From Trichomonas vaginalis G3 (lineage: Eukaryota; Parabasalia; Trichomonadida; Trichomonadidae): a stretch of DNA of 64,000 bases. The stretch's first letter is position 1. The number at the start of each line of letters is the position of its first letter. The DNA lies in contig NC_067207.1 in assembly GCF_026262505.1 (NCBI RefSeq), positions 5,526,252 to 5,590,251 on the forward strand. The letters are read 5' to 3'. Position numbers and translations under genes: made by a program. The notes beneath the pieces were generated by a model, which was not told the origin of the DNA, made no database searches, and saw only the letters and a list, made by a program, of their open reading frames with translations. Below, piece after piece: positions 39,888-50,299 of the stretch.

Positions 39888-40846
39888 TAATCATGAATCA
39901 GGAATCGGTTTGAATTTGGAATTGCGTATAAAGTTTACTTTATCCGAATCAAAAATTCTTGTCAATAATTAAGAATTGAAAGATAGATTTGTCATCAGAA
40001 TTAAATTGATGCTTCTGGAATAGGAATCAACAACATAGAAAATATTGTTGAAGATATAGATATGAAAGATATATTGCTGATATAAATAAATAAAAGATAT
40101 ATGGTTGTGTGTGCTGGTGGAAAATAATGTGTTAAAGAAAAATCTGAACGATTTTTTTATTATCAATTTAGCCTGGAAAAAGTGACAAAATTATCATTTT
40201 CGTCAGGCATCATTATTATTGAATTATAATTCTATTTCTATTAATCTAAGTGCAATATTCTCATACACAACTTTATTTAATAGCTCCTCATGCATAATAT
40301 TATTCAATCTCTAACTTCAAATTATTTCATTTTTTGTGTATTTTGAGTCAATTTTTTTTAGCGAAGTCAAAATCCTAAACTCGAACTATTCAATTTATTA
40401 ACACCAAAATTTCCTAATAGATGCATTGTAATGCAATCTCATTAATTTGTCTTTTTAGAATAACCGTGAATCTTTTTTTTTTACTTTATCACAGATTAGA
40501 AAGATTGGTATCTCAGACCAGAGAAAAATTATGATATATTGATAATATGTCTTGAATGTGTTATATCATATGCAGTATTTATATTGATATTAGGGTTATG
40601 TGTATAGTTATATTGAGAATATGTTAATTTTTGCATGCCAATTCATTGATGCAGATGAATCCATAACAACTCTGAATAGGCAAAACATAGTAATATATAC
40701 TACTATAGTAGTGTGTTTAATATATGTATTACTAAGTATAAATTGACATTAGTCATATTTATGGTGACATTTTTTCACACTTTTCATTCATAAATTATTT
40801 CACACTACAATATTATTAACAATTAGCATTCTAATTTATATACACC

Positions 40847-42330
40847 TAAGGATGTCAATTCGGAAAATTGTTTTCATTTTAGGAGAATATAATTTTCCTT
40901 TTGGAAAATTTAAAAAGTGAGACGCGCAGGATTCGAACTTTTTTAAAAGTTGATTTAAATATATTCTAGTGTGATTTCTAAGGATAATATCATATTTAAA
41001 ATAAGAATATACTAGTTTGGGTGGTATAATTTTTTCGATAAATTTGAGAGTATGTACGTTTAGGGCATCAAAAGTGTCAATTCGCTCAGCGAAAGCTGAG
41101 CTAGCTTCGTTCTCGAAAAAATAGGGAAGGAGTGAAAGAGAGTGATACAGATGTTGACACATTCATATCATTTCAACAAATTTTGATCAAATTGAAATTC
41201 AATGAAATTCAATTCACTTCATGTCCTTCAGTCAGTACATTGACATCCTTCTACATCACAATGATAACTCGTGCATCAATAGTTCTACAACTAACTCAGA
41301 AAAAACAAGATTTTTACTTCCAGCTTACAGCTTTTAAAAAGTTTCGATGATAAAAATCACTCTACTCTTGTTTATCGATATGTTGTGATAGTAGGTAACG
41401 TATTCTTATCGATATTAATAAAAATATTTTTACGAAAATCTGAACCAATTACAGAGTTATTCATAAAGTTTATGATAACTGTAATTACTTCATCTTTGTT
41501 TTATATTTGAATAAACAATTTAATTTAATTTGCATAATTTTTTTTAGTTGAAAAACAGGAAACTTATTTGAGTTTGTATTATTTTTATCGTTCAATTCAT
41601 TGTATCAGTGAGTGATCCAGATATTTAAGATATTTAGAAAAAATTTATTAATTTGATTAACAAATTTTAATCAAAATAGCAAAAATCTATTTGATAGCTG
41701 TAAGCAAACAATAACTTTTATTTCAAGCAAAATCACTTATTTTCATCTAAACGTATAAAATTGTCAATTTTATGAGAATAAATTTAAAATCTCATGAAAT
41801 ATAAAGAAGAGTAATATTTTTCAATTTTCTTTTTTTCTTTGTCTCAAATATTTTCTGTTGGGAATTTTCTTGTTATCAAAAAATAATTTTAATATTTGTT
41901 TATTTCATTACATACAATAAAATTTTAAAAACTCTATTTCTTCTCAAGAAAATTTTTCCTTCATATGAAGAAACATTTTGTTCTCCATTTGACGCTGAGT
42001 CTAAATCTCGATTTTTGAATTTTCTTCTTTCCAAATTTCTTTTTTCCAAATTAGAAGTTTAATTCAAATTTTCAATAGTTTATATATTTTCTCAAACCGT
42101 CTTAGATTTTCTTACTTTTTGGGGATTTTCTCTCAAAATATACAAAAATAGTAATATCAATACATGTGTCTAATATACTTTAAAACCATCGTGATAAAAT
42201 TCAAAAACGAAGAGATCTTCTCTCCAAATTTTTTTCAAAATCAAAAAAATGAGATAAAAAAGCACGTTTGGAAAATTCATTTTTAGCATTTTAGGAATTT
42301 TCTCACTTTTCTTCCAAATTGACATCCTTA
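40847..42330. mobile_element. 1.5-kb nested non-autonomous transposon with 7-8 bp target duplication
   Basis: Ends are TAAGGATGTCAATT and its reverse complement AATTGACATCCTTA. ATACACC(T) occurs directly outside both ends (40840-40847 and 42331-42338). The terminal TAAGG fits the hAT rule YARNG, and 7-8 bp duplication is near the hAT length of eight; a Mutator-type origin is less likely. Subterminal GGAAAATT...ATTTTAGGA strings occur at both ends. No transposase frame inside; a roughly 108-codon minus-strand frame at 40836-41162 overlaps the left end and matches nothing I know. Confidence 0.7.
40917..40938 (-). pseudogene. tRNA 3'-end-like fragment
   Basis: The minus strand reads GTTCGAATCCTGCGCGTCTC followed by A and then C-T5: T-loop, T-stem 3' half, acceptor 3' half, discriminator base and an RNA polymerase III-type T run, as at the end of a tRNA gene. 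No T-stem partner, anticodon arm or GAGACGC 5' acceptor lies upstream, so it is at best a fragment inside the nested transposon. Confidence 0.35.
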
Positions 42331-42536
42331 ATACACCTTATATATACCTTATATAAATCATCATAGTAATATAACCATATAGTACATATCTAGAATTTAT
42401 GGTCATTTTTTGTCATATTCGCGAGTAAATATTCAATCTTATTATTAAGAAAAATATGTGTGATTTAATTATATTCTAATTCAAAATCCCAAATTCCAAT
42501 TCCTAATTTACTAGCAAACCCTATTCTAATTCAATT

Positions 42537-42681
42537 ATTCCATTATTGTCACTTTTCGACCCTATATCGGCAATATGGATAAACTCAGTTATTCCAATTC
42601 CAAAAAAGTGTCATATTCTAAATTATAGTTTATTCGGATTAATACCTACTGTTAATAATTAAAAAGTTGATTTTCTAAAAC
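42537..42681 (-). repeat. 145-bp perfect inverted repeat, right arm
   Basis: Reverse complement of 39743-39887 with no difference that I can find over 145 bases. Its outer edge is 96 bp from the ATG of the importin-like gene. The two arms enclose 2,649 bp; no target duplication is visible at the outer edges. Confidence 0.9.
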
Positions 42682-42777
42682 TCCATTGTTATTTATAAAT
42701 TTTATTGTAAAATGTATTTTGATCTTATGATTTTTCTTTAAAATCTTCTATCGTCCGAGTTCTATGACCAGATTTTA

Positions 42778-45702
42778 ATGGAGGACAAAGCTAATTATTT
42801 TATCAGTCTTGTTGAGAAGTCTTTGCAACCTAATCAAGAATTAATCAATCAAGCGACAGAAGAGCTCTTTAATCTCAAAAATGATCCAGATTACTATAAA
42901 ATATTATTATTCGTTATCCAAGCAAACGGGAAGGATACAAAATCAGCATTAACATATCTTTTAAAATACATTAGAGAAAGTTTAAGTACATTTCCTCCAG
43001 AAATTTCGAATGAGATTTATCAATTCTTTGTACAATACGCAGCAGCTGGTGTTGAAGATCAATATCAAATAGACGTTTCAGAAATATTGTTTATTTTACA
43101 AAAATCAATTAGCGATTGGGAAAATTACATTCAATTTGTTCTAAACTGCGAACCATCATTAGCTTTGAGGCTTTTAAACAGTTGCTCAGTTGCTTTGGAC
43201 CCAACAATCATTGAAGCTCATGGTCCACAACTTTTAATGTTGGCCTCTCAAGTTTTTGAAGCTACACAACTTAAACAGATCAAAGAAATTACTTCCATTA
43301 TATTAATGTGCGACGATCTACCTTGTTTTTCAGAATTTACACAACAAGGATTAATTATTATCGAAACAGGCTTTACAAACCTTTCAGAGAAACCAGATGA
43401 TGCAATACATTCATTATCAATGATCTTGGCATCCTTAATTTCTCATCAATTCATCAGTGAAGAGTATTTTGCAAAATATCTTAATGAATTCATCCAAAAT
43501 CAAGAAACATTAGGTGTTGAAGCATGCCAACAGTTTATTGATGGTGTGACAGATGTAATAGATGTTATTTCCGAAGAAACTCTTCTTGCATATGTTAATT
43601 TCACTTTTGAAATAATTCTTAAACTTTTAGACAACGATGGCAAGATTTCCGATGATGTTTTCTTGAATATATCAGGTGCTATTCAAACGCGCAACATCGG
43701 AAATTACATATACGAGAAAGCCATCGAATTTGGTCAATCACAAGATTCTATTTCCAAAAAGATTTTGTCTATTTGTTTGATTGGAGTTTTGATTGAATAC
43801 GGACCTGATTCTATTCAAGCAACTGTTGAAGAACTCAAGTATTTCTTCAACTCTGCTGTTGAGACTAACGATGAGTTGATTGTCCAGCAGACATTGCATG
43901 TAATGGCAAAATTCAGTCAGGCGCCAACAAAATTCATGTCAATTTTAATCGACTTTTTGAGAATTTGTTTTGACAAAATTGTTGACGAAGATGAAGCGAC
44001 AAGGACATTGGCGTATTCAACAGCAGGTGAATTGATAGAAGCAGAAGATGACAGTGAAACATTCGCTACCATTTTCGAAATAATTTGGTCAAAACAGTCA
44101 GAAGTTCGTGAAGAAAATTTGACAGATTACATATCGTTGGTGTCAAAAATTCTTGGAAATTCAGAGGATATCGATGATGAAAAAATTGACGAAATATATG
44201 AGTGGCTTGACACAATTACATCTGAAGAACGTGACATCGATGTTCGCTCTTATTCATTGTTAGTTATTGGTGCATTGATGGTCGCCCAAAACTCTTTTAT
44301 TGATGATTTAGTAACAATTGCATCTGATATCATAACTCAAACTTTACAAGGTCAAAATGTCAATGATGATTACATTTGCAACTGTTTCAATTTCATGAAA
44401 ACAATCTGCAGTACATTCAAAGCAGATGCAGCACCTGTAATTGAACCTTTCCAACAGAACCTTGATGATATATTACAACATCCAGAGTCAGGAGATGAAG
44501 AATCCCGTGTTTTCCTGGATGCAATGATTGCGGCAAGTTTTTACATCGGTTATTCTGGAAATTTGTCACTTTTACAAATAACCGTTCAATGCATCATCAA
44601 AACATTTGAGAATTCTGTCTTTTCATCAACCATAAATGCATGTATTGCAGCAAGTGTTATTTCAAAGGTCTTCAATCCATCACAAGATGAAGAAATGAAT
44701 AATTTCTTGCATACAAACATAGTTAAAATATATGATTTGTTGTCTGATTGTGTAATTAAGAGTCCAGAAACTGATATAATGGAATGCGCATTCCAAGCAT
44801 TGAAGAAAACTTACAAGAAAGGTTTCTTGTTCGAAAAAGACCATTTTGTTGAAGTTGCAATCGATATTATTCAAAAATTCTTCGATGGACAACTCAAAGT
44901 TTTCGAAGGAGTACCTGCTTTGGAGAGTCCTGTAACAAATATTGTTGCTGAGCCTTTCTGTGAGTTTGTTGGCAAAGTTTTGCAATTAAACTTGCCACAA
45001 GCAAATGATATTGCTGGATACTTACTTAAATGGCTCAAGAATGCAGAAGGAATGTTGGTAATGTATCCTATTACAGGAGCTTTATCTGATGCAATCGAAT
45101 TCTGCACAATTGATCCACAAATACCAACAGAATTCTGTGAATATATCATTTCTATTGCAGGTCAAATTGATGATCCTGATTTGCAGCATAATCTTTCTTA
45201 TTTCTTGTCTCTCATTGTTAGAAGGTTCCCCAACTTGCATGGAATGGTCAGTGGAATGCTTCCTTACGTGCAGAATTGGTTTGCTACAGCTATTGAACAA
45301 GAATCAGGATACAAAGAACTTATTGCTAATATTGTTTCCTTCTTCTTATCAGTTGCATCTGTTGATGCATCATTCCCTGAAGAGTATTTGCAGACATCTT
45401 TGAGATACTTCCCTCCTGCAGATTTGGCTGAAACTGAAACCCAAATTGAATTAATTGTTTCTATTTTCAAGAGAAGCTATTCATTGGAAACAACTGCTCA
45501 GGCAGCTATTGCACTTTCCAAGTTCTTTGTAGAGGCTCCAGCAAAATCTGTAAAGAGAAATGTCCCTGAAAATGTTGTTTCTCAAGGAAAGGCATTGTTC
45601 AAGACATTATGTATGCAGAGCCAGGATATTTTGGATGCTGTAATGGGCAAATACGCAAATCAACGCCAGAAGAAGGCTATTTTGCAACGAATCCTTCAAT
45701 AA
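42778..45702 (+). CDS. importin-beta family protein (importin-4/5-like)
   Basis: 974 residues, wholly made of HEAT-like helix pairs. The N-terminus (ISLVEKSLQPNQELINQATE, ELFNLKNDPDYYKILLFVI) is the importin-beta N-terminal pattern, and acidic loops (DEDEATRT, SEDIDDEKIDE) recur as in importin-5/Kap123 relatives. The C-terminal region has SLVVRRFPNLHG-like and QKKAILQRIL helices. Family proteins carry ribosomal proteins and histones into the nucleus with RanGTP. Cargo here is not known. The right arm of the 145-bp inverted repeat lies just upstream and may form part of its promoter. Confidence 0.8.
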   Translation: MEDKANYFISLVEKSLQPNQELINQATEELFNLKNDPDYYKILLFVIQANGKDTKSALTYLLKYIRESLSTFPPEISNEIYQFFVQYAAAGVEDQYQIDVSEILFILQKSISDWENYIQFVLNCEPSLALRLLNSCSVALDPTIIEAHGPQLLMLASQVFEATQLKQIKEITSIILMCDDLPCFSEFTQQGLIIIETGFTNLSEKPDDAIHSLSMILASLISHQFISEEYFAKYLNEFIQNQETLGVEACQQFIDGVTDVIDVISEETLLAYVNFTFEIILKLLDNDGKISDDVFLNISGAIQTRNIGNYIYEKAIEFGQSQDSISKKILSICLIGVLIEYGPDSIQATVEELKYFFNSAVETNDELIVQQTLHVMAKFSQAPTKFMSILIDFLRICFDKIVDEDEATRTLAYSTAGELIEAEDDSETFATIFEIIWSKQSEVREENLTDYISLVSKILGNSEDIDDEKIDEIYEWLDTITSEERDIDVRSYSLLVIGALMVAQNSFIDDLVTIASDIITQTLQGQNVNDDYICNCFNFMKTICSTFKADAAPVIEPFQQNLDDILQHPESGDEESRVFLDAMIAASFYIGYSGNLSLLQITVQCIIKTFENSVFSSTINACIAASVISKVFNPSQDEEMNNFLHTNIVKIYDLLSDCVIKSPETDIMECAFQALKKTYKKGFLFEKDHFVEVAIDIIQKFFDGQLKVFEGVPALESPVTNIVAEPFCEFVGKVLQLNLPQANDIAGYLLKWLKNAEGMLVMYPITGALSDAIEFCTIDPQIPTEFCEYIISIAGQIDDPDLQHNLSYFLSLIVRRFPNLHGMVSGMLPYVQNWFATAIEQESGYKELIANIVSFFLSVASVDASFPEEYLQTSLRYFPPADLAETETQIELIVSIFKRSYSLETTAQAAIALSKFFVEAPAKSVKRNVPENVVSQGKALFKTLCMQSQDILDAVMGKYANQRQKKAILQRILQ

Positions 45703-45805
45703 GAAAAATTATTTTATTTTATAGAGATAAAAATTTCACATTTTTTATATAATTTTTATATATGCCAACTATAGTGTTTGTTCATGATCAGAAGATCATA
45801 TTTCT

Positions 45806-45812
45806 TCATTTT
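45806..45812 (+). promoter_or_regulatory. Inr TCATTTT (coiled-coil gene)
   Basis: TCATTTTTTAGA runs into the ATG at 45818, leaving a leader of only a few bases, typical of Trichomonas Inr genes. Confidence 0.65.
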
Positions 45813-45817
45813 TTAGA

Positions 45818-46309
45818 ATGGTCGAAATCATTGCTCAAACAGCACTCGAGAAATATAAAAAAATTCAAGAAGAAAATAAATATTTAGACCAAATGTTTGA
45901 AGCACAGCAAGACATATTTGACGAAATCCAACAATACGATTATTCAGAAGAGATAGAAGAACTTGATAAAGAAATAAATGATATACAAAGTCATATCGAT
46001 AACTCTCAGCAATACTTAGCGAGTTTATTAGCTCCAAAAGAAGATAATGAACCAGAAGCTTCAAAGATTTTGAAAAATATTATATTACAATTACAAATGC
46101 AAATATTATCATGCATAAAATCAAATGCTGATAATAATAATCTGAATGTTCCAATCCAAAATCTAATTTTGATAGAAGATTCAATAAATAAAGTCATTGA
46201 AGAGCTTGTTGCCAAAGGTAAATTGCCTGAAACTGAAGAGCAGAAAACAGCTAGATATAAGAAATTAGATGATCATGGAAGTAAGTTAATGAAAGTCTTG
46301 AATATTTAA
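45818..46309 (+). CDS. small coiled-coil protein, unknown
   Basis: 163 residues. Residues 5-70 form a charged coiled coil (ALEKYKKIQEENKYLDQMFE, EEIEELDKEINDIQSHI) followed by two shorter amphipathic helices (ILKNIILQLQMQILSCI and LILIEDSINKVIEELVA). No membrane helix or known motif. Size and layout recall small subunits of kinetochore or tethering complexes, but that is a guess. It lies between the importin-like and HECT genes on the same strand, each with its own start signal. Confidence 0.75.
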   Translation: MVEIIAQTALEKYKKIQEENKYLDQMFEAQQDIFDEIQQYDYSEEIEELDKEINDIQSHIDNSQQYLASLLAPKEDNEPEASKILKNIILQLQMQILSCIKSNADNNNLNVPIQNLILIEDSINKVIEELVAKGKLPETEEQKTARYKKLDDHGSKLMKVLNI

Positions 46310-46620
46310 TTAAGCATGCTTTGATACATCACAATCTCATAAATTAATTGGTTAAATAATGATTTCCTATAAATGAACCTTAAATTCACTTGATAATCTC
46401 ATAATGATTTCATATAAATGAATCTCGGTTCAACCCACTCATATATATAAAATAGTGTTGTTATTCGGTCAGATTATAGAGAGTTATTTGATTGATTATT
46501 ATTTCATATATTTTATTTTTGGTAATATAATGTTTTCTGTTTGTAAACTATTTGCTTATTAAGTTATCTTAAATATTTTCCACGTAGTGTAATCATTTTT
46601 GTTGAAAGTTATTTCGATGA
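46310..46620. other. spacer with a short direct repeat
   Basis: ATAATGATTTCCTATAAATG at 46356 recurs with two or three changes at 46401, a 25-bp direct repeat spaced 45 bp. An Inr-like TCATTTT is at 46593-46599, 21 bases before the HECT start. Confidence 0.6.
46593..46599 (+). promoter_or_regulatory. Inr TCATTTT (HECT gene), with overlapping 3-codon uORF
   Basis: TCATTTTTGTTGAAAG fits TCAYTWY. Between it and the main ATG (46621) lies ATG AAT GGA TAA at 46617-46628, which overlaps the true start in another frame; leaky scanning would be needed if the leader includes it. Confidence 0.5.
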
Positions 46621-49600
46621 ATGGATAATCTTCAACAAGCAAATGTCTTTAATCAGTTATTAATGCAATTAAACAACAAGCAAGCAGATATAGTGAAGAT
46701 TTTACGAGAATTATCATTGTATCTTAGCTATTCCCAAAATATTTCATCTCAATTATGCCCGTTTGATAAGATATGCACAGCTTTATTAAATATTCTCAAA
46801 ACAAATACCATTGCAGATGTTACTGATCCAGCAACTCTTTGCCTTTTGTGGATTGTTGAATCTCAACCACAATATATTAAAGTAATTTTTGCAATCAATG
46901 GGTTTGCAATACTTGCTTCTAGATTGTTAGACTGGGTTTCTGTCCAAACTGCAGAGAATTGCATCAGAATTTTTGATAAACTGACTGATTTTTCGGATTT
47001 TAGCACAAGGATCGGCCAAATGATAGGTATAGAGCCATTTCTTAAGTACATTGACAAGATTTCATCAAATGAACAAGCTACAGCCATGAAAATCGTTTTA
47101 AGAATTACAAATTCATATGTCAAAGATTCATTTATCCCATATTTGTCAACAATAGTAAGCTTCTTACTCTGTACTGAGCAGTCTATTCATGAACCTGCAG
47201 TTACAGTATTAAATAACATCGCATCTCGTGTTCCAGAGAAATCTATTTCAAAAGATGTCATCGTGAAGATCTGTACAGCTATTTCCCACTCAGATTCTAC
47301 TGATATTATTACACAACTTTTTGGAGCTTTAGTTAATCTCTCAACAACGAGAAAACACATACAATGCATCATTTTGGCTAATCTAGATTTCGATAAGATA
47401 CTGTTTAACCCATATATTCTTAATAATTCGGTTGAATTCCAAAGATTAATTTTCAAATTATTATTAAATTTGCTTCCTGTCCCTAAAAACGCAGAATTAT
47501 TCCTTTATCCAAGACATAGAAGACCTGTAGAGTCTAGAAAGTTCGCAATCGATGTTCAGCCAATTATAATCAAAGTTATTACTGAAAGACCACTTTTCGC
47601 AAGATCTGCTTTACTTGCATTAGCTGCAACCTTAACTGTTCAACCATTCAGCATGAATGAGAATCTTTTGGCTTCTTTAGTAAGTTTTGCTCCGATATCT
47701 TCTGTTTCTCCCATTGTTTTATCTATTCTTACTTATTTTGAAGACTTACAAATGATTGCTGACTCTGATATTGTCAGTTCCCTTAAGAATGTTCCAATTG
47801 TTGACGATTCAATTAAACAATGGTACCAAAGAACAGTGAAAAACATAATGAAGAAGATAGATGATAGTACAACATCGCTTCCTATTAGTGACTTGAAGTC
47901 TAAAAACCTTCCAGCTATTATAGATTATATAATTGGGAAACCTGTCTCAAAATTTGCTTTCATTTCTTCGGATTTGTTAGACTTATGCATCAGATTAGTA
48001 TCATCTGATAATAATGACGTCGAAAGATTGAAGAAATTGCAAGAATATACTGTTGGTATTTTATCATTCTTGCAGCCAGCGCCTTTGGGAGCTATATGTA
48101 CAACAGATAGCTTTAGTAGAATAGCTCAGAAGCCTGTTTTCGTTACAGTTATCTCTCCAACCGGAGAACAATATCCATTATCAGTTTTTGCCTTTGATTC
48201 AATGGCTTCTATCGAAGGCAGATACAATAGTGTAGTTAGAGGATTCAATTCTATGCGATTACCCCAAATAATTTCCTCAAATTCCGAGTTACAACAATTA
48301 ATTGAGATAAATCAGACCCTTAAACCTTCCAAAATCGCATTGTTATATAGGGCTTTCTCAAGCAACTCGTATCCTAAGGTCCACATGCAAGTAGCAGACA
48401 GATTTTACTCTTGGTGCGATTCAATTTTTTCTGCTTTATGCGATACATCAGAAGGACCACAGAATATCTTTGATACAGGTCTTCTTATTAAGATTCTCGA
48501 TGGAGATATCGAGCAAAGCCCTCCTTCTCTCAAAAGTCAGCCAAATCAGAAAAATGTCCAAATATTTGAGCTTCTTTTGAGACTCCAGTTCTTCACCGGT
48601 GAATCAATAGCCAATACAGCATTCAATGCACGTATTATGAACTGTCTTTCAGAGCCATTAGCCAGTGTTGGTCGATTTTCATCCGAAATGGCGACAATTT
48701 ACAAATATCCATCATTTTTCGACTTCAAAATGCGGTTTATGTGGCTTAAATTTGCTACATTTGAGCCACTTTCTGCCATCCGCATCTTTTCCAGGGAGTT
48801 CCACATTCCTTTGCAGTCGAAAATTCCTGAGCCACAATCAGTCAAAATTTTCTGTCATAGAAAATCTATTTTTACTGATGGAGTGTTGATAATGAGACAT
48901 TTCGGACCGAATATGATGAACCTAAATGTCTCATTCTTTGGAGAAACAGAGTCCGGAGCAGGTCCGACAAGAGAATTTTATTCTTTGTTGGCAAAAGAAT
49001 TCACAAGAACAAAACGTCACTTTTTCAGGACAGAAAATCCAAACAGCGAATTTGTTAGTTGCAAACAAGGATTATTTATTAATCCTTCTGCTGATCCACA
49101 GATGTTTTATGTTCTTGGGGTTTTCCTTGCTAAAGTTATTCAGCAAGAATTTGTTGTTGACTTAGATTTCAATCCAGCTTTCTTTTCTTTCATCAGATCT
49201 CCACAAGTTAGCATTGATTTGGTTGATGCAGAACTTGCGAGAGCATTGATGGTCACAGAAGGATTGTTGGGACTTCCTTTCACATACCCAGGTCTTCCAA
49301 ACATCGAGTTGGTCGATGGAGGTAAAACACAGAAAGTCAGTGAAGACAATGTTGATGAATTTGTTGAATTAGTTATGAGTTACACAAGTGGTCTTAAACT
49401 TGTTGACCATGCAGATGCATTCCGTAAAGGTTTCAACAGTGTTATGAGTTGGAACACATTCGAAATCTTTGACGAAAACGAGATCTGTCGCATCATTCGT
49501 GGTGATGATCCATTCTTCACACGCGATGATCTTAAGAAGAACATTGTTGCCGGGATTGGCTACACATTCGACAGTCCACAGATTGGCTTTTTTATTGACA

Positions 49601-49872
49601 TCCTGTGTGAGTTACCAGCTGAAGAACAACGACTTGTTCTGTCATTCATGACGGGCTTCACACGATTTCCACCAGGCGGACTTTCATCTATTTCGCCAAA
49701 GATCACAGTCAACATGCGATTCATGGACGAAGGTCAACTTCCGAACAACGAACTTCCAACTGTTTCGACATGTTCACACATCATCAAGATCCCAGAATAC
49801 GAAACTAAAGAAATCATGAAATCAAAACTTCTTTATGCCTGTCGCGAATGTGAAACTGGTTTCAATATATAA
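46621..49872 (+). CDS. HECT E3 ubiquitin ligase, UFD4/TRIP12-like
   Basis: 1,083 residues. The N-terminal 450 residues are armadillo/HEAT-like helices (DPATLCLLWIVESQPQYIKV; EPAVTVLNNIASRVPEKSI). The HECT domain occupies about residues 745-1083: FGETESGAGPTREFYSLLAK (substrate and E2 face), LLGLPFTYPG, SGLKLVDHADAFRKGFNSV, RGDDPFFTRDDLKKN, FTRFPPGGLSS and the active-site loop LPTVSTCSHIIKIPEY. The catalytic Cys is C1051 (codon at 49771). The Arm-plus-HECT layout and C-terminus fit UFD4/TRIP12, which handle ubiquitin-fusion and N-degron substrates. All HECT landmarks are present, so it should be active. Part of this region is copied 1.6 kb downstream. Confidence 0.93.
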   Translation: MDNLQQANVFNQLLMQLNNKQADIVKILRELSLYLSYSQNISSQLCPFDKICTALLNILKTNTIADVTDPATLCLLWIVESQPQYIKVIFAINGFAILASRLLDWVSVQTAENCIRIFDKLTDFSDFSTRIGQMIGIEPFLKYIDKISSNEQATAMKIVLRITNSYVKDSFIPYLSTIVSFLLCTEQSIHEPAVTVLNNIASRVPEKSISKDVIVKICTAISHSDSTDIITQLFGALVNLSTTRKHIQCIILANLDFDKILFNPYILNNSVEFQRLIFKLLLNLLPVPKNAELFLYPRHRRPVESRKFAIDVQPIIIKVITERPLFARSALLALAATLTVQPFSMNENLLASLVSFAPISSVSPIVLSILTYFEDLQMIADSDIVSSLKNVPIVDDSIKQWYQRTVKNIMKKIDDSTTSLPISDLKSKNLPAIIDYIIGKPVSKFAFISSDLLDLCIRLVSSDNNDVERLKKLQEYTVGILSFLQPAPLGAICTTDSFSRIAQKPVFVTVISPTGEQYPLSVFAFDSMASIEGRYNSVVRGFNSMRLPQIISSNSELQQLIEINQTLKPSKIALLYRAFSSNSYPKVHMQVADRFYSWCDSIFSALCDTSEGPQNIFDTGLLIKILDGDIEQSPPSLKSQPNQKNVQIFELLLRLQFFTGESIANTAFNARIMNCLSEPLASVGRFSSEMATIYKYPSFFDFKMRFMWLKFATFEPLSAIRIFSREFHIPLQSKIPEPQSVKIFCHRKSIFTDGVLIMRHFGPNMMNLNVSFFGETESGAGPTREFYSLLAKEFTRTKRHFFRTENPNSEFVSCKQGLFINPSADPQMFYVLGVFLAKVIQQEFVVDLDFNPAFFSFIRSPQVSIDLVDAELARALMVTEGLLGLPFTYPGLPNIELVDGGKTQKVSEDNVDEFVELVMSYTSGLKLVDHADAFRKGFNSVMSWNTFEIFDENEICRIIRGDDPFFTRDDLKKNIVAGIGYTFDSPQIGFFIDILCELPAEEQRLVLSFMTGFTRFPPGGLSSISPKITVNMRFMDEGQLPNNELPTVSTCSHIIKIPEYETKEIMKSKLLYACRECETGFNI

Positions 49873-50299
49873 ATAAAATATATTTTGTTCATTTATTAAT
49901 GATGATAATATTTTGGAGATATTGAAAGGATGATAATATTTTACACAAATAAAATTTCTTTTTCCAAAGATTAAAAATTGCTTTCATTCAATTGAAATAT
50001 GTTTGCTTTAAACAGATATGAAGTTTCATTAACTATACAATATCAATGCCTATTGTCAGCTTTAACTAGGATAAAAATCCAACTCGAATGTAGCACATAA
50101 GTATTTATTTTATGTAAAAATAAAATGCTCCGATGGATGAATCTTACATTCATCTTTGGTGTTAAGAAATTTTAGGACTTGAAAGTAGCTTGAAATTTTG
50201 GCATTTGAAAATTGGTCTTTGAATTGGAAAGTATATGAAGGAAGCAAGTTTCTTTTGAATTTTGAAATTCAAAGAAAAATTTTTGACACATATTTTGAC
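49873..50299. other. AT-rich spacer
   Basis: No RNA gene or repeat seen. A frame joined to the following gene is open from about 50195 without ATG. Confidence 0.45.

Larger units (their letters stand above)
39743..42681. mobile_element. 2.9-kb structure with 145-bp inverted ends (possible DNA transposon or foldback)
   Basis: Two identical outward-facing arms bound an AT-rich, gene-less interior that holds a second, smaller element. This is how a long-TIR transposon that lost its transposase would look. An inverted duplication of promoter DNA is the alternative, since each arm borders the 5' end of a gene transcribed outward. No transposase-like frame of more than about 110 codons is seen inside. 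Confidence 0.5.

Noticed and set aside
40836-41162. 108-codon minus-strand frame in the nested element as a transposase
   Set aside because: No catalytic or DNA-binding motif, and it runs across the element's terminal repeat.
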